A stretch of 5,755 nt of DNA. It comes from Afipia sp. (GTDB lineage Bacteria > Pseudomonadota > Alphaproteobacteria > Rhizobiales > Xanthobacteraceae). The stretch covers positions 1 to 5,755 of the forward strand of contig JAGVII010000602.1 of assembly GCA_020056155.1 (NCBI GenBank). Reading direction: 5' to 3'. The position numbers and the translations under genes were made by a program. This document shows positions 1 through 5,755 of this stretch, piece by piece; positions within the stretch are counted from its first letter, which is position 1; each line of letters starts with the position of its first letter. The notes beneath the pieces were generated by a model. It made no database searches and had not been told where the DNA came from. It saw nothing but the letters and a program-made list of their open reading frames with translations.

Positions 1-200
1 AACAGGCAAGATGCACCGAAGTCACAACAATGCCAGAGCCTTCGATTCTGCCTCATTTCGCACAGCGGTTCCGGTCTGCGCAGATGCATGGCCGGGCTGA
101 TATGGACGAAAGCCTTCGGGCGGCGTAGCAAATAGCCGGGTTCCTCCACGGAGCAGCCTGTGCCGGGCCTCCGGCGTCCCGCACCGACAGCAAGCTTTCT

Positions 201-204
201 GGAG
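201..204 (+). promoter_or_regulatory. Candidate ribosome binding site for the TTG start of the MoxR ATPase
   Basis: GGAG sits 9 bases before the TTG at 214. A competing GGAG at 150-153 lies 6 bases before the GTG at 160, so Shine-Dalgarno matching alone does not settle the start. Protein similarity to the family favours the TTG. Confidence 0.4.
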
Positions 205-213
205 TTCACGATC

Positions 214-1155
214 TTGACCGAATATCAGCCGGCAGCCTCCATCGACGCGGTCGAACAAGGTCTGGCCTCGGCGGGCTACATCGCCAACCGTCAGATCGCG
301 ACCGCGGTTTACCTGTCGCAACGAATCGAGAAGCCCATCCTGGTGGAAGGGCCGGCCGGCGTCGGCAAGACCGAGCTTGCAAAAGCGATCGCGGCATGGC
401 GCGGCCTCAAGCTGATCCGTCTGCAATGCTATGAAGGCCTCGACGAAGCCAAGGCGCTTTACGAGTGGAAATACGCCAAGCAGCTGCTCTACACGCAAAT
501 CCTCAAGGACAAGCTCGGCGAAGTGCTCGGCGACGCCGAGACGCTGCCGGCCGCGCTGAACAAGCTGCACGATTTCGGCGACGTGTTTTTTTCAAAGGAA
601 TTCGTCGAGCCGCGCCCGCTACTGCAGGCGCTTGAGCAGCCAAAGGGCTGCGTGCTGCTGATCGACGAAATCGACAAGTCCGACGCGGAATTCGAATCGC
701 TGCTGCTCGAAATCCTGTCCGACTTTCAGGTGACGCTGCCGGAACTCGGCACCATCTCCGCGATCGCGCCACCCACGGTGATCCTGACCTCCAACAGCGA
801 GCGCGATCTCGGCGATGCGCTGAAGCGGCGCTGTCTCCACCTGCATATCGGTTTTCCCGAGCAGAAACTTGAGGAGCGCATTGTCGAGAGCCGCGTGCCC
901 GGCATATCGCAATCGCTGCGGCGGCAGATCGTCAGCTTCATCAACGACGTCCGCACGCTTGACCTGAAGAAGCTGCCGTCGGTATCGGAAGCCATCGACT
1001 GGGCGCGGGTGCTGGTCCTGCTGCAGGCGAGCGAACTGGATCACCAGATGGTCAAGGACACGCTCAACGTCCTGCTCAAGTACGAGGCCGACATCGAGAC
1101 CACCATGCCCCAGGTCACCGCCTTCATCGGCAGGACACGCCAGCTAGTGTCCTGA
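214..1155 (+). CDS. MoxR-family AAA+ ATPase (CoxD-like chaperone)
   Basis: This is a cytoplasmic AAA+ ATPase of the MoxR type, 313 aa from the TTG at 214. Visible motifs are a Walker A GPAGVGKT (about residues 46-53), a Walker B VLLIDEID (147-154), a sensor 1 ILTSN (190-194), an arginine-bearing ALKRRC (202-207) and a C-terminal lid region SVSEAIDWARVL (256-267). Known MoxR proteins form hexamers and, with a VWA partner, remodel proteins or help cofactor and metal insertion; the client here is unknown. The next gene, 50 bp downstream, encodes such a VWA protein, so the two are probably co-transcribed. I chose TTG 214 because it gives an N-terminus (MTEYQPAASIDAVEQ) shaped like family members and has GGAG 9 bases upstream. 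A GTG at 160, with GGAG 6 bases upstream, would add 18 residues unlike the family, and cannot be excluded. Family assignment is firm; biological role is not. Confidence 0.93.
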   Translation: MTEYQPAASIDAVEQGLASAGYIANRQIATAVYLSQRIEKPILVEGPAGVGKTELAKAIAAWRGLKLIRLQCYEGLDEAKALYEWKYAKQLLYTQILKDKLGEVLGDAETLPAALNKLHDFGDVFFSKEFVEPRPLLQALEQPKGCVLLIDEIDKSDAEFESLLLEILSDFQVTLPELGTISAIAPPTVILTSNSERDLGDALKRRCLHLHIGFPEQKLEERIVESRVPGISQSLRRQIVSFINDVRTLDLKKLPSVSEAIDWARVLVLLQASELDHQMVKDTLNVLLKYEADIETTMPQVTAFIGRTRQLVS

Positions 1156-1205
1156 CGATGCGGACTTGCGAACCACCACACTGGAATGTCTTCGGTTAGG
1201 GCCGG

Positions 1206-2582
1206 ATGAGAGAGAATCTGCATCGCTTCTTTCGGGCGGCCCGCGGGGCCGGGGTGCGGATCTCGCCCTCCGAAAGCATCGACGCAATGCGGGCGGTTTC
1301 CGAGATCGGCTTTACCGACCGCGAAATCCTGCGTGACACGTTTCTGCTGACCCTCGCTAAAAGCACCGACGACAAACGGGCGCTCGGCGAATGCTTCGAC
1401 CTGTTCTTCCAGCAGCCTGAAATCACCGGACCGCCGCCGCAAGACAACGAGGCGGGCGAATCCGGAGACAACAGCGAGGGCGCGAGCGAGCAGATGCCGC
1501 CGGGCGCCGCCGCGGCGGCCCCTCCTTCGGGCCTCGGTCCGCTGGCCCAGATGCTGATGTCGCAGGACCGCAATGCTCTCGCCGCGGCGATAGCGAATGC
1601 CTCTGCCGCCGCGGAGTTGTCCGAGATCCGGTTCTTCACCCAGCGCGGCATCTATTCGAGCAAGATTCTCAACGAACTCGGCATCGCGCAATTGCGGGAC
1701 GATCTCGATGCCCTGACCGCCAGCAATCCGGCGGAGGCCGAACGCCTTGCCGCCGCGACCGAGGCGCTGCGCGAGAACGTGCGCGACACCGTTTCGCAGG
1801 CGCTGCTGCTGTATGGCCGCGAGGAAACCGAGAACCTGCGCAACGACATCCTGCGCAACGCGCCGATGTCGCAGCTCGACCAGCGGCAAATCCAGCAGAT
1901 GCGCGTGCTGATCCGCCAGATCGCGCGACGGCTGCGCGAGCGCTACAGCAAGCCGCGCAAGCGTCAGCGGCGCGGCCATCTCGACGTTCGCCGCACGATC
2001 CGGCGCAACGCGGCATGGGGCGGCGTACCGTTCCTGACCACATGGAAGCGCCGCCACCGCGACAAGCCGAAGATCATCGCGATCTGCGATGTCAGCGGAT
2101 CGGTCGCGCGCGTCTCCGACTTCTTCCTGCTGCTGATCTACAGCCTTCATGAGGTTGTGTCCGACGTCCGCTCCTTCGCCTTCTCCGGCCACCTGATCGA
2201 GGTCAGCGATATCCTCGAGGAGCTGGACGCCGACAAGGCGATGAAGGAGATCATGACGCAGGTCGGCTTCGGTTCCTCCGACTACGGCAAGTCGCTGGCC
2301 GATTTCGAAAAGATGTGTCTCAGCGCAGTGACGCCGCAGACCACGGTGATCGTGCTCGGCGACGCGCGCACCAACAACCTCGACCCCCGCGCCGATATTC
2401 TTCGGCGCATCTCCGAGCGGTCCAAGCGGCTGGTGTGGCTCAATCCCGAAGGCCGGATGGTGTGGGGCTGGGGCGATTCGGAAATGCCGCGTTACGCGAC
2501 CTATTGCAGCGTCGTACGGCAGTGCGCCACCGCCAAGCAGCTCGAACGCGCCATCACCGATATCGTCGCGGCTTATCAGTAA
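1206..2582 (+). CDS. CoxE-like VWA domain protein, partner of the MoxR ATPase
   Basis: This 458-residue soluble protein has three parts. Residues 1-70 are a helical N-terminal segment beginning MRENLHRFFRAARGAGVRIS. Residues about 72-115 form a Pro/Gly/Ala/acidic low-complexity linker. After a helical, Arg-rich middle (140-285) comes a C-terminal VWA domain. The metal-binding (MIDAS) motif DVSGSV is at 295-300, a Ser-rich GSSDYG at 356-361 stands where many VWA domains carry the MIDAS Thr, and the later acidic site is GDAR (385-388). The C-terminus has WLNPEGRMVWGWGDSEMPRY (411-430), which I associate with a CoxE-like subfamily regularly paired with MoxR ATPases. Such proteins bridge the ATPase to a client; no client is recognisable here. 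The ATG at 1206 has AGGG 4 bases upstream, a tight but workable spacing. The 50-bp gap from the ATPase gene has no terminator, which supports an operon. The name CoxE should not be taken to imply CO dehydrogenase, since no cox structural genes are in view. Confidence 0.92.
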   Translation: MRENLHRFFRAARGAGVRISPSESIDAMRAVSEIGFTDREILRDTFLLTLAKSTDDKRALGECFDLFFQQPEITGPPPQDNEAGESGDNSEGASEQMPPGAAAAAPPSGLGPLAQMLMSQDRNALAAAIANASAAAELSEIRFFTQRGIYSSKILNELGIAQLRDDLDALTASNPAEAERLAAATEALRENVRDTVSQALLLYGREETENLRNDILRNAPMSQLDQRQIQQMRVLIRQIARRLRERYSKPRKRQRRGHLDVRRTIRRNAAWGGVPFLTTWKRRHRDKPKIIAICDVSGSVARVSDFFLLLIYSLHEVVSDVRSFAFSGHLIEVSDILEELDADKAMKEIMTQVGFGSSDYGKSLADFEKMCLSAVTPQTTVIVLGDARTNNLDPRADILRRISERSKRLVWLNPEGRMVWGWGDSEMPRYATYCSVVRQCATAKQLERAITDIVAAYQ

Positions 2583-2601
2583 GCGCCTGACATCAGGCGT
2601 T
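2582..2601. terminator. Short hairpin between convergent VWA and antiporter genes
   Basis: AGCGCCTG and CAGGCGTT form an 8-bp stem (including one G-T pair) around the 4-base loop ACAT, starting on the last base of the VWA stop codon. It fills most of the 23-bp gap between two convergent stop codons. The T tract after it is poor on both strands (TTGAGTTT on the + side), so it may be a weak terminator acting in both directions or only a 3'-end-stabilising structure. Confidence 0.5.
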
Positions 2602-2605
2602 GAGT

Positions 2606-3706
2606 TTAAGGCACCAGCACCAGGAACAGGAAGACCGCGAACATCACCAGATGCACCAGGCCGTAAAGGATGTTGGTGCGGCCGGTGCCGAAGGTGGCAA
2701 GGCTGACCAGGAAGGTCATGACCAGCAGCATGGTGTCGCGGGTCTCGAGACCGAGCACCAGCCGCTTGTCCAGCAAATAGGTCGCGACCGCGACTGCCGG
2801 CACGGTCAGGCCGATGGTGGCCAGCGAGGAGCCGAGCGCAAGGTTGATGCTCTTCTGCAGATCGTTCTTGCGCGCGGCGGCGACCGCCGCGATGCCTTCG
2901 GGGAGAAGAATCAGCAATGCGACGACCACGCCGGCGAAAGCCGGCGGCGCGCCGATGGCGGCAGCACCCGCGTCCACCACCAGCGAGAACTTCTTGGCCA
3001 GCATCACCACGCCGACCAGCGAGGCCAGCAGCAGCAGCCCGCTGATCAGAAGCAGGCGGCCCGCCGGGGCGTGATCCTGCTCCCCCTCCCCCGCGCCTAC
3101 GATGAAGTAATCGCGGTGGCGGATGGTCTGGGTGTAGAGGAACACGCCGTACAGCACGATGGTGACGACGCTGACGAAGCCGAGCTGGCTGGCGGAATAA
3201 ACCGGGCCGGGCGTGGTCTCGGTGTAGTTCGGCAGGATCAGCGTGATGGTCGCCAGCACGATGAGCACGCTGAGGTAGACGTTGGCGCCCGTGACCTGGA
3301 AATCCTGCTCGCGATAGCGCAGGCCGCCCACAAGGATACAGATGCCGACGAGGCCGTTGCATACGATCATCACCACCGCGAACACGGTGTCGCGCGCCAG
3401 CGTCGGCACGCCGCTCTCTCCGAGCATGATGGTGGCGATCAGGGCCACCTCGATGATGGTCACCGAGAGCGTCAGCAGCAGCGTGCCATAGGGCTCTCCG
3501 ATCCGCTCCGCGATCACCTCGGCATGGTGGACCGCGGCAAACACGGTGCCGAACAGGACGACCAGCAGCACCGCCGCGAAAACCAGCCCCGCCGGCGTCC
3601 GGGTGAAGCCGATGCCGAGCGCAGGGATTTCGGTGCCAACATAAAGCAAAACGGCCAGCGCGGGATAAATCCAGGCTGACCGTGGCATGTGTGTATGGGC
3701 ACTCAT
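2606..3706 (-). CDS. chaA: ChaA-type calcium/proton (sodium/proton) antiporter
   Basis: This is an inner-membrane cation exchanger of the Ca2+:cation antiporter (CaCA) superfamily, 366 aa, the same length as E. coli ChaA as I recall it. About 11 hydrophobic segments are visible. The two inverted alpha-repeats characteristic of the superfamily are clear: GEPYGTLLLTLSVTIIEVAL (70-89) with Glu86, and LLPEG (268-272) with Glu270 followed by NLALGSSLATIGLTVP (288-303). These two glutamates are the expected cation-binding residues. A hydrophilic loop around 195-217 (HRDYF...GEGEQDHAPAGR) splits the halves. The C-terminal FGTGRTNILYGLVHL (339-353) also matches ChaA. ChaA exchanges cytoplasmic Ca2+, Na+ or K+ for external H+, for ion and alkaline-pH tolerance. 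The ATG at 3706 has only a weak GAG close upstream; Met7 has none. It is a single-gene unit divergent from the VOC gene. Ion preference cannot be read from sequence. Confidence 0.93.
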   Translation of the reverse strand: MSAHTHMPRSAWIYPALAVLLYVGTEIPALGIGFTRTPAGLVFAAVLLVVLFGTVFAAVHHAEVIAERIGEPYGTLLLTLSVTIIEVALIATIMLGESGVPTLARDTVFAVVMIVCNGLVGICILVGGLRYREQDFQVTGANVYLSVLIVLATITLILPNYTETTPGPVYSASQLGFVSVVTIVLYGVFLYTQTIRHRDYFIVGAGEGEQDHAPAGRLLLISGLLLLASLVGVVMLAKKFSLVVDAGAAAIGAPPAFAGVVVALLILLPEGIAAVAAARKNDLQKSINLALGSSLATIGLTVPAVAVATYLLDKRLVLGLETRDTMLLVMTFLVSLATFGTGRTNILYGLVHLVMFAVFLFLVLVP

Positions 3707-3821
3707 AAGCTCGATACTAACGGCGCGACGGCAAAAGGCCTAGCCAGTCCGGAGGAGATTTGCACGCGGAAGCGAGATGCCTTAACCAAAAAGAACTGAT
3801 TTTTGGGAAGGAAACGAAAGA
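3707..3821. promoter_or_regulatory. Divergent intergenic region, presumed promoters for antiporter and VOC genes
   Basis: This 115-bp spacer lies between the start codons of two genes pointing away from each other, so it should hold promoters for both. On the + side, TTGCAC (3760-3765) and CTTAAC (3781-3786) are a poor candidate pair with a 15-base spacer. On the - side, TAGTAT lies just upstream of the antiporter start with no convincing -35 box. I see no clear operator palindrome. The assignment rests on gene layout, not on motif strength. Confidence 0.35.
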
Positions 3822-4205
3822 ATGTTCTCTCACGTCATGATCGGGACCAACGATCTCGAAAAGGCCAAGTCTTTTTACGACAGGCTGCTGGGCACGCTCG
3901 GAGTGCCGCCGGGAGTCGTCGATCGCCATCGCGTCTTCTATCGCACCAAAACCGGGACTTTTTCGGTGACAAAGCCGATTGACGGCAAACCCGCCACGCC
4001 GGCCAACGGCGGCACCATCGGCTTTCTCGCGGCCTCAGCGGAACAGGCCGATGCCTGGCATGCGAGCGGCATCGCGAACGGCGGCACGACGTGCGAGGAA
4101 CCGCCGGGCATCCGTGGAATGGGCGAGATTAAAATGCACTGTGCCTATCTGCGCGATCTGGATGGCAACAAGCTCTGCGCCATCTACCGCCTGCCAAAGG
4201 CGTAA
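3822..4205 (+). CDS. VOC (glyoxalase/bleomycin-resistance fold) family protein
   Basis: This small cytoplasmic protein of 127 aa is the usual size for a single-chain VOC protein with two beta-alpha-beta-beta-beta modules. The first module starts FSHVMIGTNDLEKAKSFYD (2-20), with the strand-1 His4 and the typical helix. The second runs from GGTIGFLA (63-70) through the helix AEQADAWHASGIANGG (73-88) to YLRDLDGNKLCAIYR (109-123), a classic VOC C-terminal strand pair. Of the usual metal ligands only His4 is evident: Gly67 or Phe68 stands near the expected second His, and Cys119 replaces the usual Glu of GNxxE. It is therefore unlikely to be a canonical glyoxalase I; activity and substrate are unknown. 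The ATG at 3822 has a good AAGGAA (3808-3813) 8 bases upstream. It is a monocistronic gene followed at once by a strong terminator. Confidence 0.9.
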   Translation: MFSHVMIGTNDLEKAKSFYDRLLGTLGVPPGVVDRHRVFYRTKTGTFSVTKPIDGKPATPANGGTIGFLAASAEQADAWHASGIANGGTTCEEPPGIRGMGEIKMHCAYLRDLDGNKLCAIYRLPKA

Positions 4206-4207
4206 CA

Positions 4208-4242
4208 AAAAGAGGCCGTGCAAAACACGGCCTCTTTTGTTT
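4208..4242. terminator. Strong bidirectional intrinsic terminator
   Basis: A perfect 13-bp stem (4208-4220 paired with 4226-4238) closes the 5-base loop CAAAA. Its core GGCCGTG/CACGGCC is GC-rich, and the stem ends in AAAA/TTTT, giving TTTTGTTT after the hairpin on the + strand and a run of five Ts on the - strand. It starts 3 bases after the VOC stop codon and lies 25 bases beyond the stop of convergent pntB, so it can end transcription from both sides. Confidence 0.92.
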
Positions 4243-4266
4243 CCGTCAGTTGAGGGCTGGTTGCGC

Positions 4267-5664
4267 CTACATCGCCTTGACGATGTTCTCGGTCATTTTC
4301 TTGGCGTCGCCGAGCAGCATCATCGTATTGTCACGATAGAACAGCGGATTGTCGACGCCGGCATAGCCCGACGCCAGCGAGCGCTTGATGAACATCACGG
4401 TGCCGGCCTTCCAGACCTGCAGCACCGGCATGCCATAGATCGGCGATTTCGGATCTTCTTCCGCCGCCGGGTTGGTCACGTCGTTGGCGCCGATCACGAA
4501 GGCGACGTCGGCCTGCGCGAATTCCGAGTTGATGTCCTCGAGTTCGAACACCTCGTCGTAAGGCACATTGGCTTCAGCCAGCAGCACGTTCATGTGGCCG
4601 GGCATGCGGCCCGCGACCGGATGAATCGCGTACTTCACCTCGACGCCTTCCTTCTTCAGCGTGTCGGCCATTTCTCGCAACGCGTGCTGCGCCTGCGCCA
4701 CCGCCATGCCGTAGCCCGGCACGATGATGACCTTCTGCGCGTTCTTCATGATGAAAGCCGCATCGTCCGCCGAACCGAGCTTCACCGGCTTGACTTCGCC
4801 GGTGCCCGCCGCGGCCGGGCCGCTGTCGCCGCCGAAGCCGCCGAGGATCACCGAGATGAAGGAGCGGTTCATCGCGTGGCACATGATGTAGGACAGGATC
4901 GCACCGGAGGAGCCGACCAGCGCGCCGGTGATGATCAGCGCCGAGTTGCCCAGCGTGAAGCCGATGCCCGCCGCTGCCCAGCCCGAATAGGAATTGAGCA
5001 TCGAGATCACGACCGGCATGTCCGCGCCGCCAATCGGGATGATCAGCAGGGCGCCGAGCACCAGCGCGATAATGGTGATCATCCAGAAATCGAACGAGCT
5101 CTGCGATACCACGAGGCCGTAGATGAAGAACACCAGCGCCAGCGCCAGCACAATGTTGATGATGTGGCGGGCCGGGAGAATGATCGGCGCGCCGCTCATG
5201 CGGCCACTCAGCTTGAGGAACGCGATCACCGAACCGGTGAACGTCAGCGCGCCGATGGCGACGCCGAGCGACATCTCAATGAGGCTCGATGCATGGATGC
5301 TGCCGCGGGCGCCGATGTCGAATGCGGCGGGCGCATAGAACGCGCCAGCAGCGACCAGCACCGCGGCCATGCCAACCAGCGAGTGGAAAGCCGCGACCAG
5401 TTCCGGCATCGAGGTCATCGGCACGCGGCGGGCGATCACCGCGCCGATGCCGCCGCCGATGGCGATGCCGAGGATCACCAGGATCCAGCCGGTTGCGCTG
5501 GTCGGCGGATGTGCCGCCAGCGTGGTGGCGATGGCGATCGCCATGCCGATCATGCCGAAGAAGTTGCCCTGGCGGCTTGAGGCGGGGCTCGACAGGCCGC
5601 GCAGCGACATGATGAAGAGGACGCCAGCGACGAGATAGAGCAGCGCTGCGAGATTCGCGTTCAT
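4267..5664 (-). CDS. pntB: Proton-translocating NAD(P) transhydrogenase, beta subunit
   Basis: PntB carries part of the proton channel and the NADP(H)-binding domain III of the inner-membrane transhydrogenase, which uses the proton gradient to drive NADH + NADP+ to NAD+ + NADPH. The 465-aa length matches the family (about 462-465). The first 270 or so residues hold multiple membrane segments, with the channel His94 in AAFHSLVGMA and Asp215 in IGGADMPVVI, followed by NSYSGWAAAG and ITGALVGSSGAILSYIM. Domain III (about 290-465) shows PGYGMAVAQAQ (316-326), HPVAGRMPGHMNVLLAEANV (348-367), GANDVTNPAA (392-401) and KRSLASGYAGVDNPLFY (427-443), all NADP(H)-site signatures. I start at the ATG at 5664 (MNANLAALLY), with GGGA just upstream. 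Extending the open frame to 5754 would add 30 non-family residues overlapping pntAB. It lies 13 bp after pntAB with no terminator between, so the two are co-transcribed. Confidence 0.97.
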   Translation of the reverse strand: MNANLAALLYLVAGVLFIMSLRGLSSPASSRQGNFFGMIGMAIAIATTLAAHPPTSATGWILVILGIAIGGGIGAVIARRVPMTSMPELVAAFHSLVGMAAVLVAAGAFYAPAAFDIGARGSIHASSLIEMSLGVAIGALTFTGSVIAFLKLSGRMSGAPIILPARHIINIVLALALVFFIYGLVVSQSSFDFWMITIIALVLGALLIIPIGGADMPVVISMLNSYSGWAAAGIGFTLGNSALIITGALVGSSGAILSYIMCHAMNRSFISVILGGFGGDSGPAAAGTGEVKPVKLGSADDAAFIMKNAQKVIIVPGYGMAVAQAQHALREMADTLKKEGVEVKYAIHPVAGRMPGHMNVLLAEANVPYDEVFELEDINSEFAQADVAFVIGANDVTNPAAEEDPKSPIYGMPVLQVWKAGTVMFIKRSLASGYAGVDNPLFYRDNTMMLLGDAKKMTENIVKAM

Positions 5665-5677
5665 GTTCCCTGCCCCG

Positions 5678-5755
5678 TCACTTCTGCTTTTTCTTGTACA
5701 TCGCCAGCATGCGCTGGGTGACAAGGAAGCCGCCAAATATGTTGATGCACGCAAA
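5678..5755 (-). CDS. pntAB: NAD(P) transhydrogenase alpha subunit part 2 (PntAB/PntA2), C-terminal end, partial
   Basis: Only the last 25 codons and the TGA are in the window; the 5' part lies beyond the right edge. The peptide ends FACINIFGGFLVTQRM then LAMYKKKQK, the typical C-terminus of the short membrane-only alpha subunit found in bacteria with a split alpha subunit (pntAA, pntAB, pntB). It contributes transmembrane helices to domain II beside PntB. It is immediately upstream of pntB in the same operon, and pntAA would be expected next outside the window. The segment is short, but the match and position are distinctive. Confidence 0.9.
   Translation of the reverse strand, partial: FACINIFGGFLVTQRMLAMYKKKQK

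Noticed and set aside
109..124. A GCC-TTCG-GGC mini-hairpin upstream of the ATPase gene
   Set aside because: The stem is only 3 bp with no T tract, which is expected by chance in this composition.
1..135. Short + strand frames in the upstream segment, e.g. one closing with TAG at 133 and one with TAG at 127-129
   Set aside because: They are short, without clear start signals or recognisable peptides, and codon bias is unlike the neighbours. One could be the tail of a gene left of the window, but I cannot support it. No tRNA-like fold was seen here.
22..570. A 182-residue - strand open frame covering the upstream region
   Set aside because: Most of it is antisense to the conserved ATPase core, and the part over bases 22-213 shows no family resemblance.
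1041..3362. A 773-residue - strand open frame crossing the ATPase, VWA and antiporter genes
   Set aside because: It overlaps three well-supported genes out of frame, including a different frame of the antiporter on the same strand. Its Arg/Gly/Ala-rich translation has no recognisable domain.
2600..3679. A 359-residue + strand open frame opposite the antiporter
   Set aside because: The translation is Gln/His/Asp/Arg-rich, as expected from the antisense of hydrophobic membrane-protein codons; the antiporter on the other strand explains the DNA.
3979..5580. A 533-residue + strand open frame opposite pntB, starting inside the VOC gene
   Set aside because: It is antisense to a certain pntB. Its His/Arg/Asp-rich, domain-free translation is what GC-rich codons give when read on the opposite strand, and it runs through the strong terminator at 4208-4242.
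5665..5754. A 30-residue N-terminal extension of PntB
   Set aside because: It overlaps the pntAB reading frame and does not resemble PntB; the ATG at 5664 gives the normal length and N-terminus.

Overview
The window reads as an ordinary piece of a high-GC alphaproteobacterial chromosome. The three-gene type of proton-translocating transhydrogenase locus (separate pntAB upstream of pntB) and the strong G/C bias at third codon positions fit the Hyphomicrobiales. A Bradyrhizobium, Rhodopseudomonas, Afipia or Nitrobacter relative is my best guess, made from memory of protein sequences and not from a search. I see no insertion sequence, integrase, CRISPR array, tRNA, rRNA or phage gene.

Layout. 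Bases 1-213 hold no gene I can support. At 214-2582, on the + strand, are two genes in a probable operon: a MoxR-family AAA+ ATPase, then a CoxE-like von Willebrand factor A (VWA) protein 50 bp downstream. A compact hairpin at 2582-2601 separates them from a convergent - strand gene at 2606-3706, a ChaA-type Ca2+/H+ (Na+/H+) antiporter. A 115-bp divergent spacer follows, then a small + strand VOC/glyoxalase-fold protein at 3822-4205. A very clear intrinsic terminator at 4208-4242 lies between it and the convergent pntB (4267-5664, -). The last 25 codons of pntAB (5678-5755, -) run off the right edge.

How the genes relate. The ATPase and VWA protein should work as a pair. MoxR ATPases with VWA partners act as chaperones that remodel proteins or insert metals and cofactors, but no client gene is visible here. 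PntB and PntAB are subunits of one membrane enzyme that couples proton flow to hydride transfer from NADH to NADP+. The antiporter and the VOC protein are single-gene units with no evident link to their neighbours.

Novelty. I found no convincing undescribed system. The points most worth a second look are the orphan MoxR/VWA pair with a variant metal-site motif in the VWA domain, its ambiguous start codon, and the VOC protein that keeps only one of the usual metal ligands. The very long antisense reading frames are by-products of GC-rich codon use.
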